Shown piece after piece: positions 1-9,884 of a stretch of 64,000 nt of DNA. The stretch lies in NCBI GenBank assembly GCA_036172665.1, contig CM069872.1, positions 20,997,001 to 21,061,000 on the forward strand, read 5' to 3'. The stretch comes from Prosopocoilus inquinatus. Lineage: Eukaryota; Arthropoda; Insecta; Coleoptera; Lucanidae. The notes below the pieces were generated by a model. The model ran no database searches, had not been told where the DNA came from, and saw nothing but the letters and a program-made list of their open reading frames with translations. Each line of letters opens with the position of its first letter. The first letter of the stretch is position 1. The position numbers and the translations under genes were made by a program.

Positions 1-238
1 CGCTTTTATCTTCCTCTATGTTTTCAATAATAATTGTAGCTTCTTCTTCTTCGTCCTGTTGCGATAAAAGCGTTCGATTCAAAATCGCTTCCTCTATTTC
101 TGGCGGCGATATATTTTCGCTTTCCTCCATCTCATCATCTGAAAAATCTACTTCAACATCTGACTCTTCAAACAATGCAAGTAGATCTACATCTGTCAAC
201 TTCTCTAAGTCTATAATCTGTTTTCGCCTAGACAGCAT
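1..238 (-). CDS. Acidic N-terminus of a gene leaving the window, possibly piggyBac-like
   Basis: An open frame starts at an ATG at 236-238 and runs off the left edge with no stop (79 codons). It begins MLSRRKQIIDLEKL and continues with a strongly acidic stretch (DVEVDFSDDEMEE, then a run of glutamates around codons 60-70). Short acidic N-termini ahead of the catalytic domain are usual in piggyBac-type transposases (DDE_Tnp_1_7), which is the only reason for the family suggestion. No catalytic residue lies inside the window, so an unrelated acidic protein is equally possible. Confidence 0.35.
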   Translation of the reverse strand, partial: MLSRRKQIIDLEKLTDVDLLALFEESDVEVDFSDDEMEESENISPPEIEEAILNRTLLSQQDEEEEATIIIENIEEDKS

Positions 239-715
239 CCGGACACAATTTTTGTACATTGACGTCGTGTACGTTTAAAAATATATATATATTAAATAAA
301 TTATATGAAAGCTATAATAACGTATCAATAAACAAGAACAGCAAAATTTACATAAAGTCCCAACGATTTCAATTGGATTTACTCTTTGTGACAAATGATT
401 CTATTTGGAATGATTTGGATTTTTCCAGTTATTACAGTTATTTTTATAAAACCGACGTAAATAATATGACTTTCACGACCTGGACAAAAAAAGATAAGCG
501 CCGCAAATTTTTGTAGGCATTAAGCAGATCAAAAACTTACCTTATTGTTGAATATAATTCACTACCGTTACAAACCGTACATCGACAGCTAATGTTGAAC
601 ATAACGATCGCTGTCAAATAAGTTGTGACCATAAAACCGTACAAAAAGACAACGCCATCTAACAGCATTAAAATGCGATCAGAGTATCTTATTCAAACAG
701 GAAATTATACCATAT
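239..715. other. AT-rich sequence, no gene recognised
   Basis: Upstream of the minus-strand start codon the sequence is AT-rich, with a short (TA)n run near 282-293. It could hold the promoter or leader of that gene. I see no convincing reading frame, repeat or RNA gene here. Confidence 0.4.
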
Positions 716-868
716 TGTTACGTACCCCACAGAGGGTTCGAAATTTGGGGGGTCGTATCCCTCTCCCTGGGGGTCGTCGCGCTAGCTCGAGGTACCTGTG
801 ACAATGAAAAGGGTACTTACCGGCAATTCTCTATGGGGGATCCAAAAATCACTCCCGTCTCCGGTTAT
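716..868. repeat. LTR-like repeat beginning TGTTACGTACCCC, copy 1
   Basis: The segment starts TGTTACGTACCCCACAGAGG and contains a TATA-like GGTTATATAAG about 130 bp in. Its first 61 bp recur at 2784-2844 with 4 differences. A TG start, a GC-rich front and an internal TATA motif resemble an LTR. On the right it abuts a minus-strand gag-protease remnant whose frame stops here. No TG...CA boundary pair or target-site duplication could be fixed, so the class is a guess. Confidence 0.45.
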
Positions 869-2245
869 ATAAGTAGTTTATTTTTTCATTTCCTACACTA
901 ACATTTACTGATAAGATATTCATCTTATTTACATGAATTGGAATTATTTTTTTCGTCCCATTTAGATCATTATTTTGTTTTCGCGGCGAATTTGAGACTC
1001 CATTTTTGAAAAAGGCATGGACAGAATTTAGAGCCTCCTGTAACTCGGTCCTTTTCCATTTAAATCTTCTTTGTTTTTGCTGGTACTTGACTGATTAATT
1101 TGCTCTAAATTTCGCACAAAAGCAACCTTATTTCCTTTTTCTGTTTCTTGTGATTGATTTCGCGATCGAAGTTGTATGCACATGTCAGCTGTATGACCCC
1201 TTCGTTTACACCATTGACACTGATGTTGAAAATTCCTAAATTGTTCTTCTTTATTACGCTCTTTTGTACTTGCGTAATATTCATTACCCTTCTTATCTCT
1301 ATTTATTTTTTGACCGTAATTATACTGCGGCCTATATTCATCGTATTTCCGTTCTTGCTTCACTTGATAAAATCTTGTGTTTTGATGATTTGGAAATGCT
1401 TTGCTGGATGACTTTGGCTCGAAATTGTATTGACCAATTCGTGTCTTCGGAGTATAATATTTATTACCTCTTGAAGTCGAATTTAATTCTTGCCTATCAA
1501 GTTTTTGTATTAATTTTTCTAGGAGTACTTTCGTCGTGACTTCTTCGGTAGTTTCATTTCTTTTCTTCTTCATTTAATGTGCGATTTCTGGGCAAATAAT
1601 TATATCCTTTAGGAGAATCGCGTTCTTCTTCCCTTTCAGTCTCTTGAATTTTGTCGAAAAATTGTTCCATTTCACGAAGAGTTGAAGGATTCCTAATATT
1701 TATCATGTGACGATATTTCGGAAGTAACCCTGTTGATATTCTGTACAAAATTTCTTCTTCCGAGATGTTTAAATTGGTTTCTTCATACAAATCTAGGTAT
1801 TTATAAAAGTAATCGGAATTTAGTTCATTTTTTCCTTGCTTTCTTGTTGCTAATTTGTCTCGTAATTTAATGTCGTGTTCTGGACCTATGAATTTTTCCT
1901 TAAATTTTTGAACTGTAGTTTCCCAATCTGCGTCTGGGTTATTATTTATAAATATTCTTAGCCAACTATCTGCACTTCCTGTTAGTGAGTTTCCAAGGTA
2001 AGCTAATTTCATTTCTTCATTCCATGCATTTTTGGGCCGCCAAATTATATTCTTTCAAAAAAATCATAGGGTCGTCAATTGTTGTATTAAATGTAGGAGG
2101 TTGTACGTATTTCGGAAACAATGGCTTCCTACTTTGCAGCGCTGAAATTATCGATGTGTTATTATTACATATATTACCCCTTCTTATAGGAGTTTCCTCG
2201 TTAGACAATTCTTCCTCGCTGGGGTATATGACTGTAGTTTGAATA
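869..2245 (-). pseudogene. LTR-retrotransposon Gag and start of protease, frameshifted remnant
   Basis: Three minus-strand frames (about 2208-2017, 2012-1554 and 1573-1028) read as one Gag broken by frameshifts. The middle frame has the retroviral-type gag core (YLGNSLTGSADSWLR, then a region on which a gag-like NSDYFYKYL sits). The last frame ends in a CCHC knuckle, C-QW-C-KRRG-H-TADM-C, in a basic tail. Beyond 1028 a further conserved stretch towards 870 resembles the start of a retropepsin domain but ends before the DTG motif, where the LTR-like repeat begins. RT and integrase are missing. Probably Gypsy-type, but the family is not certain without pol. Confidence 0.7.
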
Positions 2246-2783
2246 TTAATATATTTATATTTTACGCAAGATTAAATTTTTTTTTTTTATAATTATTTAT
2301 TGAAAAATGTTTATTTGATACGCTTAAATTTTATCTAATGCATTTAATTTTAATTCAGTTTTGTCCCACAAAGTACGCGTTAAGAATTTTCCTTATTTAT
2401 CAATGCTAGCTACCAACGAAAGTTTTTACTCAGAAAACACTTATTCCGCAGATTACGGTCGACCGGCGGCGGCGGCAAAATATTACGCACCTACTTCGAT
2501 TCTTTTTACGGTTAGCGAACTGACAAACTTGCTAACTCTGCAATAAGCGCCTGTACTTTTCCAGTTTACAGAAAATATTAAAATATTTATTTTTTATTTA
2601 AATATACGCTCAAAACTGACAAAAAGTAATTATTTAAATTATTGTATTATCTATTCTGTATTTTTCTTTCCACTGAGATATTGAGATTGTTCAGTGAAAA
2701 TATCCAAAATAATACAGGATTTAAAAGTACCTAATTACAGAACAATAATTTGGTACATCGAGCTTTTTAGGCGCCTCCACCAT
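2246..2783. other. AT-rich spacer, no gene recognised
   Basis: Low-complexity AT-rich sequence with a 12-T run near 2279-2290 and an alanine-codon-like GGCGGCGGCGG stretch near 2465. No protein family match is visible on either strand. Confidence 0.4.
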
Positions 2784-2844
2784 TGTTACGTACCCCACCG
2801 AGGGTTCGAAATTTGGGGGGTCGTATCCTTCTCCTTGGGAGTCG
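2784..2844. repeat. LTR-like repeat beginning TGTTACGTACCCC, copy 2 (truncated)
   Basis: A 61-bp second copy of the start of the 716-868 repeat (57 of 61 bases identical by eye). It is immediately joined to the jerky/pogo-type coding remnant on its right, so it marks a junction between two unrelated repeats. The open frame of the neighbour reads through this repeat, but no ATG lies in it. Confidence 0.6.
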
Positions 2845-3541
2845 AACTGTGGAACTTTCTGAAATATCGATTCCTTCTCCTGCAACATCGACAAATGCAG
2901 CCGTTTCTTTGCCAAACACCTCAACTAAACAACCAATAAACTTTGTAAGCCCACTGCAGTTCCGTGGAGTACCAAAAGCAGCACCTAGAAAAAATAACAG
3001 AGCACCAAGACGGAAAGGCAAATCAATGATTGCCACTGATACGCCAAACAAATTGGAAATTGAAAAGCGTGCAACAGAAAAGAAACGAATAAAAATAAAA
3101 GCAACATCCAAAAAGAGAAAAATTTTCCAAAGTTCTGATGAAGAAGATGACAACATAAGCATTTATTCTGAAGAAGATACATTTGAAAGTGAAGAAGAGA
3201 CATATCATACTATGGTAGTATATCCTGACACCTTTCAGCCACTGAAATGTTCGCCGAAAGAAGGAAATTGTATTCTAGTAGAATTTAAAGTTAATAAGAA
3301 GAATATATACTATGTAGGTAAAGTAATTGGAGAGCGAGATAAAGATGTGGAAGTATCTTTTTTTAGGAGTTCTGCTAAAAGTCTAAATAAATTTTACATT
3401 CCTCATGTCCCAAATATTGCAACTGTTTCATTACATGATATTAAACTTATTTTGCCTGAGCCAGGCTATTCAGGAAGTACAAAACGACAGCAAGGACTTT
3501 ATTCATTTGACGTTGGTTTTTCGAATATTGATCTTCGTTAA
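2845..3541 (+). pseudogene. C-terminal remnant of a jerky/pogo-type (DDE_1-associated) protein
   Basis: The frame encodes a serine/proline-rich stretch, a basic nuclear-localisation-like region (PRKNNRAPRRKGK, then KKRIKIKATSKKRK), an acidic patch and a final globular segment. That segment contains VNKKNIYYVGKV, then SFFRSSAKSLNKF and LILPEPGYSG before the stop. This order (basic, acidic, 'YYVGxV...FLRxS...F..P...V...DI...LPEP') is what I know from the C-termini of insect jerky/pogo-like transposase-derived proteins. The catalytic DDE_1 domain and helix-turn-helix are absent. A polyadenylation-like AATAAA lies near 3681. Truncated, with a repeat joined at its 5' side. Confidence 0.6.
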
Positions 3542-4061
3542 ATATTTCTAATTTTTCTTAGTTATTTGTAAGTATTCTTGATACCAAAGCAATAGTTCCT
3601 AAAGTTGAAAAATAGTTATATATTTTTTGAATGAAATGTTTTTTTCTACTTAAATTATTATAATTTTTTACTTTATTTTGTAATAAAAAGTTTGAACACG
3701 GAGAAATTGTACTTTGTTGCCTTTTAATTCCGAGTTACTCTTGCACCCCGCACTGATCCATAACGCCCCGGTATTAAGATCCAGTGTAACCCAAGTACGG
3801 TGTACACTGGATCATTCCGCAATTAAGAAGAAAAAAATTGTAAATGGTAAAGCATGCTGTTAATTTTAAAAATCGTTACGCATTTTCGTACTTAAGGAAC
3901 ACTCCTATGAAACCTAAGTTTATTAATTTTTATAAGTCAAAATCATGGGAGCTACGCCATGAAGAAAAAACTGTCACTGTTACCCATACCCTACGAGGTA
4001 GAAAATGGAAACAAACACTTCAAAGCCTCGGTTGTTAATTCCGGGTATTCTGTGTTTCTTT
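3542..4061. other. 3' flank with a short unrecognised frame
   Basis: Holds the 3' flank of the jerky-type remnant, the hairpin at 3778-3813 and a 64-codon plus-strand frame (3844-4038). That frame is basic and has no family match I recognise, so it may be chance. Nothing else is supported. Confidence 0.35.
3778..3813. repeat. Perfect 11-bp inverted repeat (hairpin)
   Basis: GATCCAGTGTA at 3778-3788 is the exact reverse complement of TACACTGGATC at 3803-3813, with a 14-nt loop. It could be the end of a DNA transposon (a terminal CAGTGTA is pogo/Tc1-like) or a MITE relic. No partner copy was found in the window. Confidence 0.6.
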
Positions 4062-5195
4062 TTAACCAAAAGATGTCCAAGACTGGAATTCCAAGTGTAA
4101 CATCCCAACGGCAGATAATTCCAGCAGATTCTCTTTGAGCTTAGTTGCTAAATTTGCCTCATTTATAGCTGCATTTAAAAACGGATTTAAGATCCATCTT
4201 TGCCCAGTGTTATCCGACATCTCTTGCACTGAGAAGTAATGACACAATTCTTTCTTCAAATTATCTAACACCACTTTCATACCAGATATATATGAGTTGA
4301 TTTTATCTCGCTTCCGACTTCTTCAATGAAGGACTGTGTCGGCGAAAATGAATCAAAGTTATTTTGATTTATAGATGATCACCACAATTCAATTTTTTTT
4401 ATAAAGCCATAGAGTTTGTCGTTTGCTGTAATGACATTTTCATCCCGCCCTTAAAGACTTTTATTCAAGTTATTTAAATGCTCAAATAAGTCAGAAAGAA
4501 AAGCCAATTTCAAAAGGAATTCCGGGTCAGAAATGAATTCAGAGTAATGTGACTTGCTTTGTTGTAAATATACTAATAGTTCAGTGCGAAGTTCCATAAC
4601 TCTTCTGTGGTTTCTCGTTTTTTCCCTTGAAGTATTAGCACAATGGCTTTAACTTACCGCTTCTCGGGTGGGTCGTCTTTAATTTGTTCTCGAAATATTT
4701 TTCCGCTTTTTGACTCAATTCGCCTACAGTAACAAGAGCTTTGACCGCTTGTACCCGTAGTGCGGATTTTTTGCGTCGTCATTTCCCAGATCCCTTATCA
4801 AGGGGTTCGGCGCGTCCTCCATAACTCTGGTCAGTACTTTGCCTTTTGATAACCACCTAACTTCTGAATGGTAAAGCAAATTGCAGTGTAGTGCCTCCAT
4901 ATCTTCACAAATGATTCGAAACAATCGAGTCTGCAAAGTTTTTCCTTTAATAGAATTTACAATGTTAATAATAATATTTAGAACTTGACTGTATTCTTGT
5001 GGCAAGGTTTTGGCTGCAAGAGCTTGGCGATGGAGAAAGCAATGCATCCAATAAGCGTTTGGCATCTGTTTTGAGCTTTTTGACCTCTTGCTTGCCAAAC
5101 ATAATCTCTGCTATATCTAAAGCCGCTGATAAAATCAAATTTTCGGCAATACTGTGAGGTTTTCCTGCTGTAGTCACACGAAAAGCGAGAATCAT
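4062..5195 (-). pseudogene. hAT-derived ZBED5/SCAND3-like transposase, broken
   Basis: Minus-strand pieces in three frames line up with the hAT-derived ZBED5/GTF2IRD2-type family. 5195-4965 has TTAGKPHSIAENLIL and IAEIMFGKQEVKKL. 5098-4724 has YWMHCFLHRQALAAKTLP and HSEVRWLSKGKVLTRV, the family signature. 4280-4062 holds the C-terminal 'DNTGQRWILNPF' segment. Between 4724 and 4280 the homology continues with stops. The N-terminal BED finger is not visible. Frameshifts and stops make this a dead copy; whether it was a mobile transposase or a domesticated gene copy is undecided. Confidence 0.75.
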
Positions 5196-5580
5196 CTCGG
5201 AACGTAACGAAACGTCTCGAAACTTGTGAACCTTTAGCGCGGGCCGTGGAGCGGGTAGAGTTCCTGTACATTAGTTTGATAAGAGTTCAGCCATGTGCGA
5301 TATCCGTTTTGATTGGTTGGACCCAGTTCCGAGGAATATGTGTTTTTTTATGTAATTTGACAATCACTTGACAATTACTCATTGCATGAAAAATTTTCAG
5401 AGACCAACAAACCTTTTTTGTGAATAACTTACCTATTAGTTACTTAAAAACCACAATTTTTACTGAGCAATGTAGCGACGTGTTCCAGGTTAACAAAACG
5501 CGGGAATTATTTCCTAAATGTTACTATTGTTCTAGATAGTTGAACGAGTCGACTCACCCGGTGGGCCAACTCTACCGGTT
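5196..5580. other. No gene recognised
   Basis: Sequence between the hAT-like remnant and the P-like remnant. It may contain decayed 5' parts of the former. No reading frame or repeat stands out. Confidence 0.35.
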
Positions 5581-6081
5581 TTACCCTATTGTATATTCTA
5601 AGTTATATTTCAGAAAGTTATTTCGAAGTCCTTTAATTACATGTGGCGTATCAAAAATGGGCATTACTGTGTGACCATCTGCTTCGAAATAATCTTTGTT
5701 AAACACATTTCCCCGGCGTAAATAGTTTGCTTTTGTTTCCTCAGTTAATTTATGTATTGCAGAAATGTTTGGTTTTGCTTGATCGGTAACGGTACATATT
5801 ACTTGTAATCCAAAATTTAATAAAGCTGTAACAATATCTTTTTTATATGAAATTTTCAAATACATTATCTATTCTTCCTTTTGTAAGTAAAAGCTAATCT
5901 ATTGCTTCTTTTAATTAACTAATCCACGTGTCATAACTACTACTCATCAAATTCCTTGCTTCTTGTCACTCCATCATCCACAAGGCCATCAACGTAATCA
6001 TATCTTTGATTGTATTGTAAATGGAGTCTCAACTTCTTAATACCTTTTTTTAGTATGACCAGCAATTGTGAGTTGATGCCA
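5581..6081 (-). pseudogene. P-element/THAP9-like transposase, downstream half
   Basis: The 5865-5581 frame carries the P-element/THAP9 RNase H-like core pattern: ICTVTDQAKPNISAI (catalytic aspartate region) followed 50 residues later by IFDTPHVIKGLRNNFLKYN. The frame at 6081-5940 (NSQLLVILKKG, LQYNQRYDYVDGL) matches the segment that precedes this core in P-type transposases. Sequence between the two frames carries stops, so an intron or decay separates them. The protein is cut at 6081/6082 by a Harbinger insertion and resumes at 9759. Confidence 0.75.
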
Positions 6082-6386
6082 GTAGGCGGACTCTGTGCAC
6101 TGTAGAATTCTATCTGTCGACTCGAAGCGATACGACTCGTACTCTGTAATACATTTCTACTCAAAGTTTCGTTCCCCCACTACCACTCATGTCGCCAGCG
6201 AAGTCAAGACGTTTTGAGGTGTCGTTTAGAAAGAGAAAACTGAATAGTTACATGAGTACGAAAGAGATAATGAGAACATGTGGCGCGCAAATGTTCATAT
6301 TGAAGATTTAGCCGGTTTCCGAGTTTCATTTAACATACAGTTAAAATTATCATTTTTGTGCCTGCATTACGTATTATTAGCAAAAA

Positions 6387-7197
6387 ATGCGAGTAACACA
6401 AGAACACTGGCAAGTATTTCTTCAGCTTGCTGAAGAAAATCCGGGAATAATTGCCAATAAATTTAATGGGGCCCAAGGAAAAGCTGAGAGAAATGCTTTG
6501 TGGCAAACCATAGCAAATAAATTAAATTCATTAGGCCATGGACAAAAAACTGTACCAGAATGGAGAAAGGTATAATTAAAGTATAAAATAATAATTTATT
6601 CCATTTATCATTTACCTTTAATTATAGACTGTAACAGACTGGAAAAGTAAGGTAAAGGCTAAAGCTTCCAAACTTAGAGCCGAAGCTTGTCAAACGGGGG
6701 GTGGTAACCCAGTAATTAATAATTTAACACCATTAGAGGAAAAGTTATTGGCCTTAATGGGAACAAAATGTCTGGAAGGAGATACCGGAATTTCAGAATT
6801 AGGCTTACCAACAACAAGTGTAAATACTGTTAGTACATATTTATGCAATTATTTATTAATTAAAAAGAAAATTAATTCTGTAGAATTACGTTTCTGAGGC
6901 TTCTACTTCATCTTCAGCTGCCGCAACAGAAGAAATAGGACCTTTAAATGATGAAGAGGATGTCCTTGCAGATCATCAATATACAACACCAGCACGGAAG
7001 CGAAAAGCAACAAAGCCAGTACATACCAATATAAATTTACAAAAAAAAGACGTGTCAATTCAAGTAGATTGTCAAGAGAACTAGTTGAATTGACTGAAGA
7101 ATCTGTCAATATATTAAGGATTATCGACTCAAATCTTTCAAAAGTGGCTGGTTCTCTCAGTGAACTGGTCAGTATTTTTAAATCCAAAAATACCTAA
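6387..7197 (+). CDS. Harbinger accessory Myb/SANT-like protein, three exons
   Basis: Exon 1 (6387-6569) encodes WQVFLQLAEENPGIIANKF and WQTIANKLNSLG, the first helices of the Myb/SANT-like domain found in Harbinger accessory proteins. Exon 2 (6628-6828, after a 58-bp GT-AG intron) gives the third helix WKSKVKAKASKLRAEA and a TGGG-P linker. Exon 3 (6884-7197, after a 55-bp intron) has a Ser/Ala-rich linker, a basic ARKRKATK patch and a helical tail ending at TAA 7195-7197. Such proteins carry the transposase to the nucleus and to TIRs. One base too many or too few in the A-run near 7038-7045 breaks exon 3, so this copy is probably inactive. Confidence 0.7.
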
Positions 7198-7260
7198 TTT
7201 AAACTTAAATTTAAAATTGTTTAAGTACACAAGTTTTTAAGTTTATTGTATTGTAATATG

Positions 7261-8077
7261 CCGGGTGGAAAGTTTCAAACCCGAACATAGCAAACTTGCA
7301 TTGAAAGCTATGTTTCTGTTGATTACTACTCGCCATTTATTTATTCGCTATTGCATTTTTTCGAAAAATATTCTGCTTTTTCCGTTAACATCAAAAATGT
7401 TCTATAGCAACCGATAAGACTGAGGTAGGATTTTTTAAAATATTCTTTACAATGGTATGTTACATTGTTTTCTCGAACAATGTACAGTCGTGCGCACCTT
7501 AGATGCTACAACTCGAGAATTCTGCGGGCCCTGTTGAACAAAGCGTTAAGGGCGATGCTTGTGTGCAAGAAGTACATTCAATTCTTAGGAAAAGTTGAAT
7601 TTAAAACTGATTAACTTACATTGGGACCAATATACCATTGACAACGGCACTCTATTAAGTTTAGACTGAAGGATTGATAGCATCAGAAACAGATTTTTTT
7701 GTGTCTAATGACGCAGAATAAAGTTATTATAATGAAAGAAGAATTATTGTAATTTAGACCACAAGAGTACATATTACTTTATCTGTGCAAGTATTTATGA
7801 TTGATGTGATTATTACTGACGTACAATTTTCAGTTAATTGAATGTCAAGTCTGACATACTGACGACTAAATTTTTAATTTGAAACTTTTAAATTTAATTT
7901 ATATTCTGAAGTATTAATATTTAAGAATAATTTTAACTCAGTAATATTGGTCATAATTTTCCCTTTCCGTTATAATACCATTACCATTTTTGTATCTTTA
8001 AATGGCGAGCAGTAATCAATAGAAACGTAGTTTTCAATGCAAGTTTGCTATGTTCGGGTTTGAAACTTTCCACCCGG
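7261..8077. mobile_element. 817-bp non-coding element with 79-bp TIRs, inside Harbinger-1
   Basis: 7261-7339 and 7999-8077 are inverted copies with 75 of 79 bases identical, beginning CCGGGTGGAAAGTTTCAAAC. TATG stands immediately outside both ends (7257-7260 and 8078-8081), a 4-bp target-site duplication. No open frame of note lies inside. It sits between the two Harbinger genes, so it arrived later than that element. CCGG termini, the GTTTCAAA motif and a TATN duplication are shared with the larger element at 27109-35610. Superfamily not assigned. Confidence 0.9.
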
Positions 8078-8170
8078 TATGTATCTTTTTAGAGGTATCC
8101 AAATGTTTTGAAAATTGTATTTTAAAATAAACAATGAAAACACAGTTAACCCATTCACAGTTTATTTATT

Positions 8171-9367
8171 TTAATTTCTAAAGTATTCAGCTATTAGGTT
8201 TCTTCTTGCCAGTAGCCCTTCTCTTAATCCAACTTCATTGCCATTGTGAGCTTCACCAAGAACATTTTCGGGAATGGGCACATCAAAGTCTAGTTCTAAA
8301 TGCCCATTTACACATATATTGTGTAAAATAACACAGGCATTTATGATTTGTCCTACTCTGTCACGTGTATACCGTAATATTCTCTTTTTATGAATGCAAC
8401 GGAATCTACCCTTCAAGACACTATTGCATCGTTCAATACAATTGCGAGCACTGATGTGTTTCTCATTATAGGTGGCCTCTGGTGTGTTTGGCTGCGGATT
8501 ATGTATTGGTGTCATCAGCCATGGTTGTAGTGGATAACCAGAATCTCCCAACAACCATGAATTTCGTTCACCTAAAGTGAAAAGGTACAGCATTTCCCAA
8601 TTCAGAAAAACTTTGGAATATTTACCCTCATTGTACAATCTTTCTAATTCCCTTCTTACTACTGAATTTCTCCATATAAATGCATCATGTGTGGCACCAT
8701 TTACATTTAGTATCTTCAAGTCATAATCAGAAATCTGAAAATAATAAGATAATAAATTCGAAATATATTCAAATTTTGCTTTTTTAATTGCACTTACAAG
8801 TTGAATATTTTTTGAATGCAAATGCTTTCTGTTTAAATAATTGTGCTCCTCTTCTTTAGGTGCTAAAATTGCAACATGGGTGCAATCAATAGCACCAATT
8901 ATCCCAGGAAACCCAGTAGCTTCCATAAATCTTGCTTTAATTGCATTTTTTTCTACTGCAGTTGTAGGAAATTTGACCCATCCAACACTCAACTCATTAA
9001 CAATAGCATCTGTGACTTCCGTTACAGCCCTTGAAACCATTTGTTGGGAACTGGATATATTGAAACTTTGTCCAATTAAACGCTGATATGAATCTGTAGC
9101 AAAAAAATTAAGAGCAGCAAAAAATTTTATATTGGCAGGGACAGCTACTGGGTTATTTGTTGTATTCAATATTAGTAAAATCCTATTTAATACAAACTGT
9201 GCCATATCTTTGGTCAAACGGAATGTTTGTTTAAAGTGTGCATCAGCTAAACTAAATGGATCACTTTCAGATCGCTGTAAACGCCTTTCAATATTAAAAT
9301 TTCGGATTTGTTCTAAACGTTCCTCCTCTTCTGCCGCCAAAACATTATGCACATTAACAGCAAACAT
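8171..9367 (-). CDS. HARBI1-type Harbinger transposase (DDE_Tnp_4), nearly intact
   Basis: 398 codons from ATG 9365-9367. The helix-turn-helix-like N-terminal half (residues 40-140) precedes the nuclease core. The core has FPGIIGAIDCTHVAI (first Asp, about residue 160), DYDLKILNVN...GATHDAFIW (second Asp) and ISARNCIERCNSVLKGRF (Glu). The conserved core is interrupted by 21 extra residues that begin GTAAGT and end TTTTCAG on the coding strand (8797-8735). This is a 63-bp intron that happens to stay open. All three catalytic acids are present and length fits the family once the intron is removed. The residues VFLNWEMLYLF before ERNSWLLGDSGYP may be a second small intron. Confidence 0.88.
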   Translation of the reverse strand: MFAVNVHNVLAAEEEERLEQIRNFNIERRLQRSESDPFSLADAHFKQTFRLTKDMAQFVLNRILLILNTTNNPVAVPANIKFFAALNFFATDSYQRLIGQSFNISSSQQMVSRAVTEVTDAIVNELSVGWVKFPTTAVEKNAIKARFMEATGFPGIIGAIDCTHVAILAPKEEEHNYLNRKHLHSKNIQLVSAIKKAKFEYISNLLSYYFQISDYDLKILNVNGATHDAFIWRNSVVRRELERLYNEGKYSKVFLNWEMLYLFTLGERNSWLLGDSGYPLQPWLMTPIHNPQPNTPEATYNEKHISARNCIERCNSVLKGRFRCIHKKRILRYTRDRVGQIINACVILHNICVNGHLELDFDVPIPENVLGEAHNGNEVGLREGLLARRNLIAEYFRN

Positions 9368-9758
9368 CTAGGTACAAAATAAATAAACTAATATTTCCTA
9401 TACAAGTACATTAATTAAGTAATAATGTACTCCGCTAAGAATTAGTTTAATTTTACTACAATAATAAAATCTCTGAAATAAATAACAAAAAATAATACAA
9501 TAATTCACACTAAATTATTTTTGACACAAATGCAATTCACAAAATATCATATAACACGATTTAGTTACTTTGTTAAAAAGCACTAAAAACACCAAAATTG
9601 GTAAGATACTTTTACGATGTGTAGTATATTGCCGAAGATATCCGAAAGGCATTCTACATGTGCACAGAGTACTGCTTTACGCTACTCTCGAGTCGTGATG
9701 TAGAAAGCTCCAATGGAATTCTATATGACGAAAGCGATGATGCACAGAGTCTCGCTAC

Positions 9759-9884
9759 AGGTTTAATAGAAATTTCTGCAAGTAAATTTAGAACAGTCTT
9801 TTTAGATGGCAGAGTGAACAATTGCTGCAATAATCTACATCTGTAGTGCTGGTAGTCGAGGTAGGTTTGTCATGAGTAATCGTT
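9759..9884 (-). pseudogene. P-element/THAP9-like transposase, upstream piece
   Basis: The minus strand encodes LFTLPSKKTVLNLLAEISIK ending at 9759, the motif that directly precedes the segment found at 6081 in P-type/THAP9 proteins. The exon starts after a CTCTTCAG acceptor at 9885-9892. One in-frame TGA lies about 15 codons upstream of the motif. The THAP zinc finger expected further upstream was not found. Together with 5581-6081 it shows that Harbinger-1 landed inside this gene. Confidence 0.7.

Larger units (their letters stand above)
6082..9758. mobile_element. Harbinger/PIF element (two-gene) inserted in a P-like gene
   Basis: Ends share an imperfect 18-bp TIR: GTAGGCGGACTCTGTGCA at 6082-6099 and GTAGCGAGACTCTGTGCA on the other strand at 9758-9741 (3 mismatches). 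Inside are the two standard Harbinger genes, a Myb/SANT-like accessory gene (+) and a HARBI1-type transposase (-), in convergent orientation. The host sequence on both sides is the same P-like transposase, which resumes in frame apart from about 1-3 bases. The usual 3-bp TWA duplication is not visible, so the outermost base is uncertain. Interrupted by a TIR element at 7261-8077. Confidence 0.75.

Noticed and set aside
1154..1539. Plus-strand hydrophobic frames over the gag remnant
   Set aside because: They are antisense to a clear CCHC-containing Gag and their hydrophobicity comes from the AT-rich complement.
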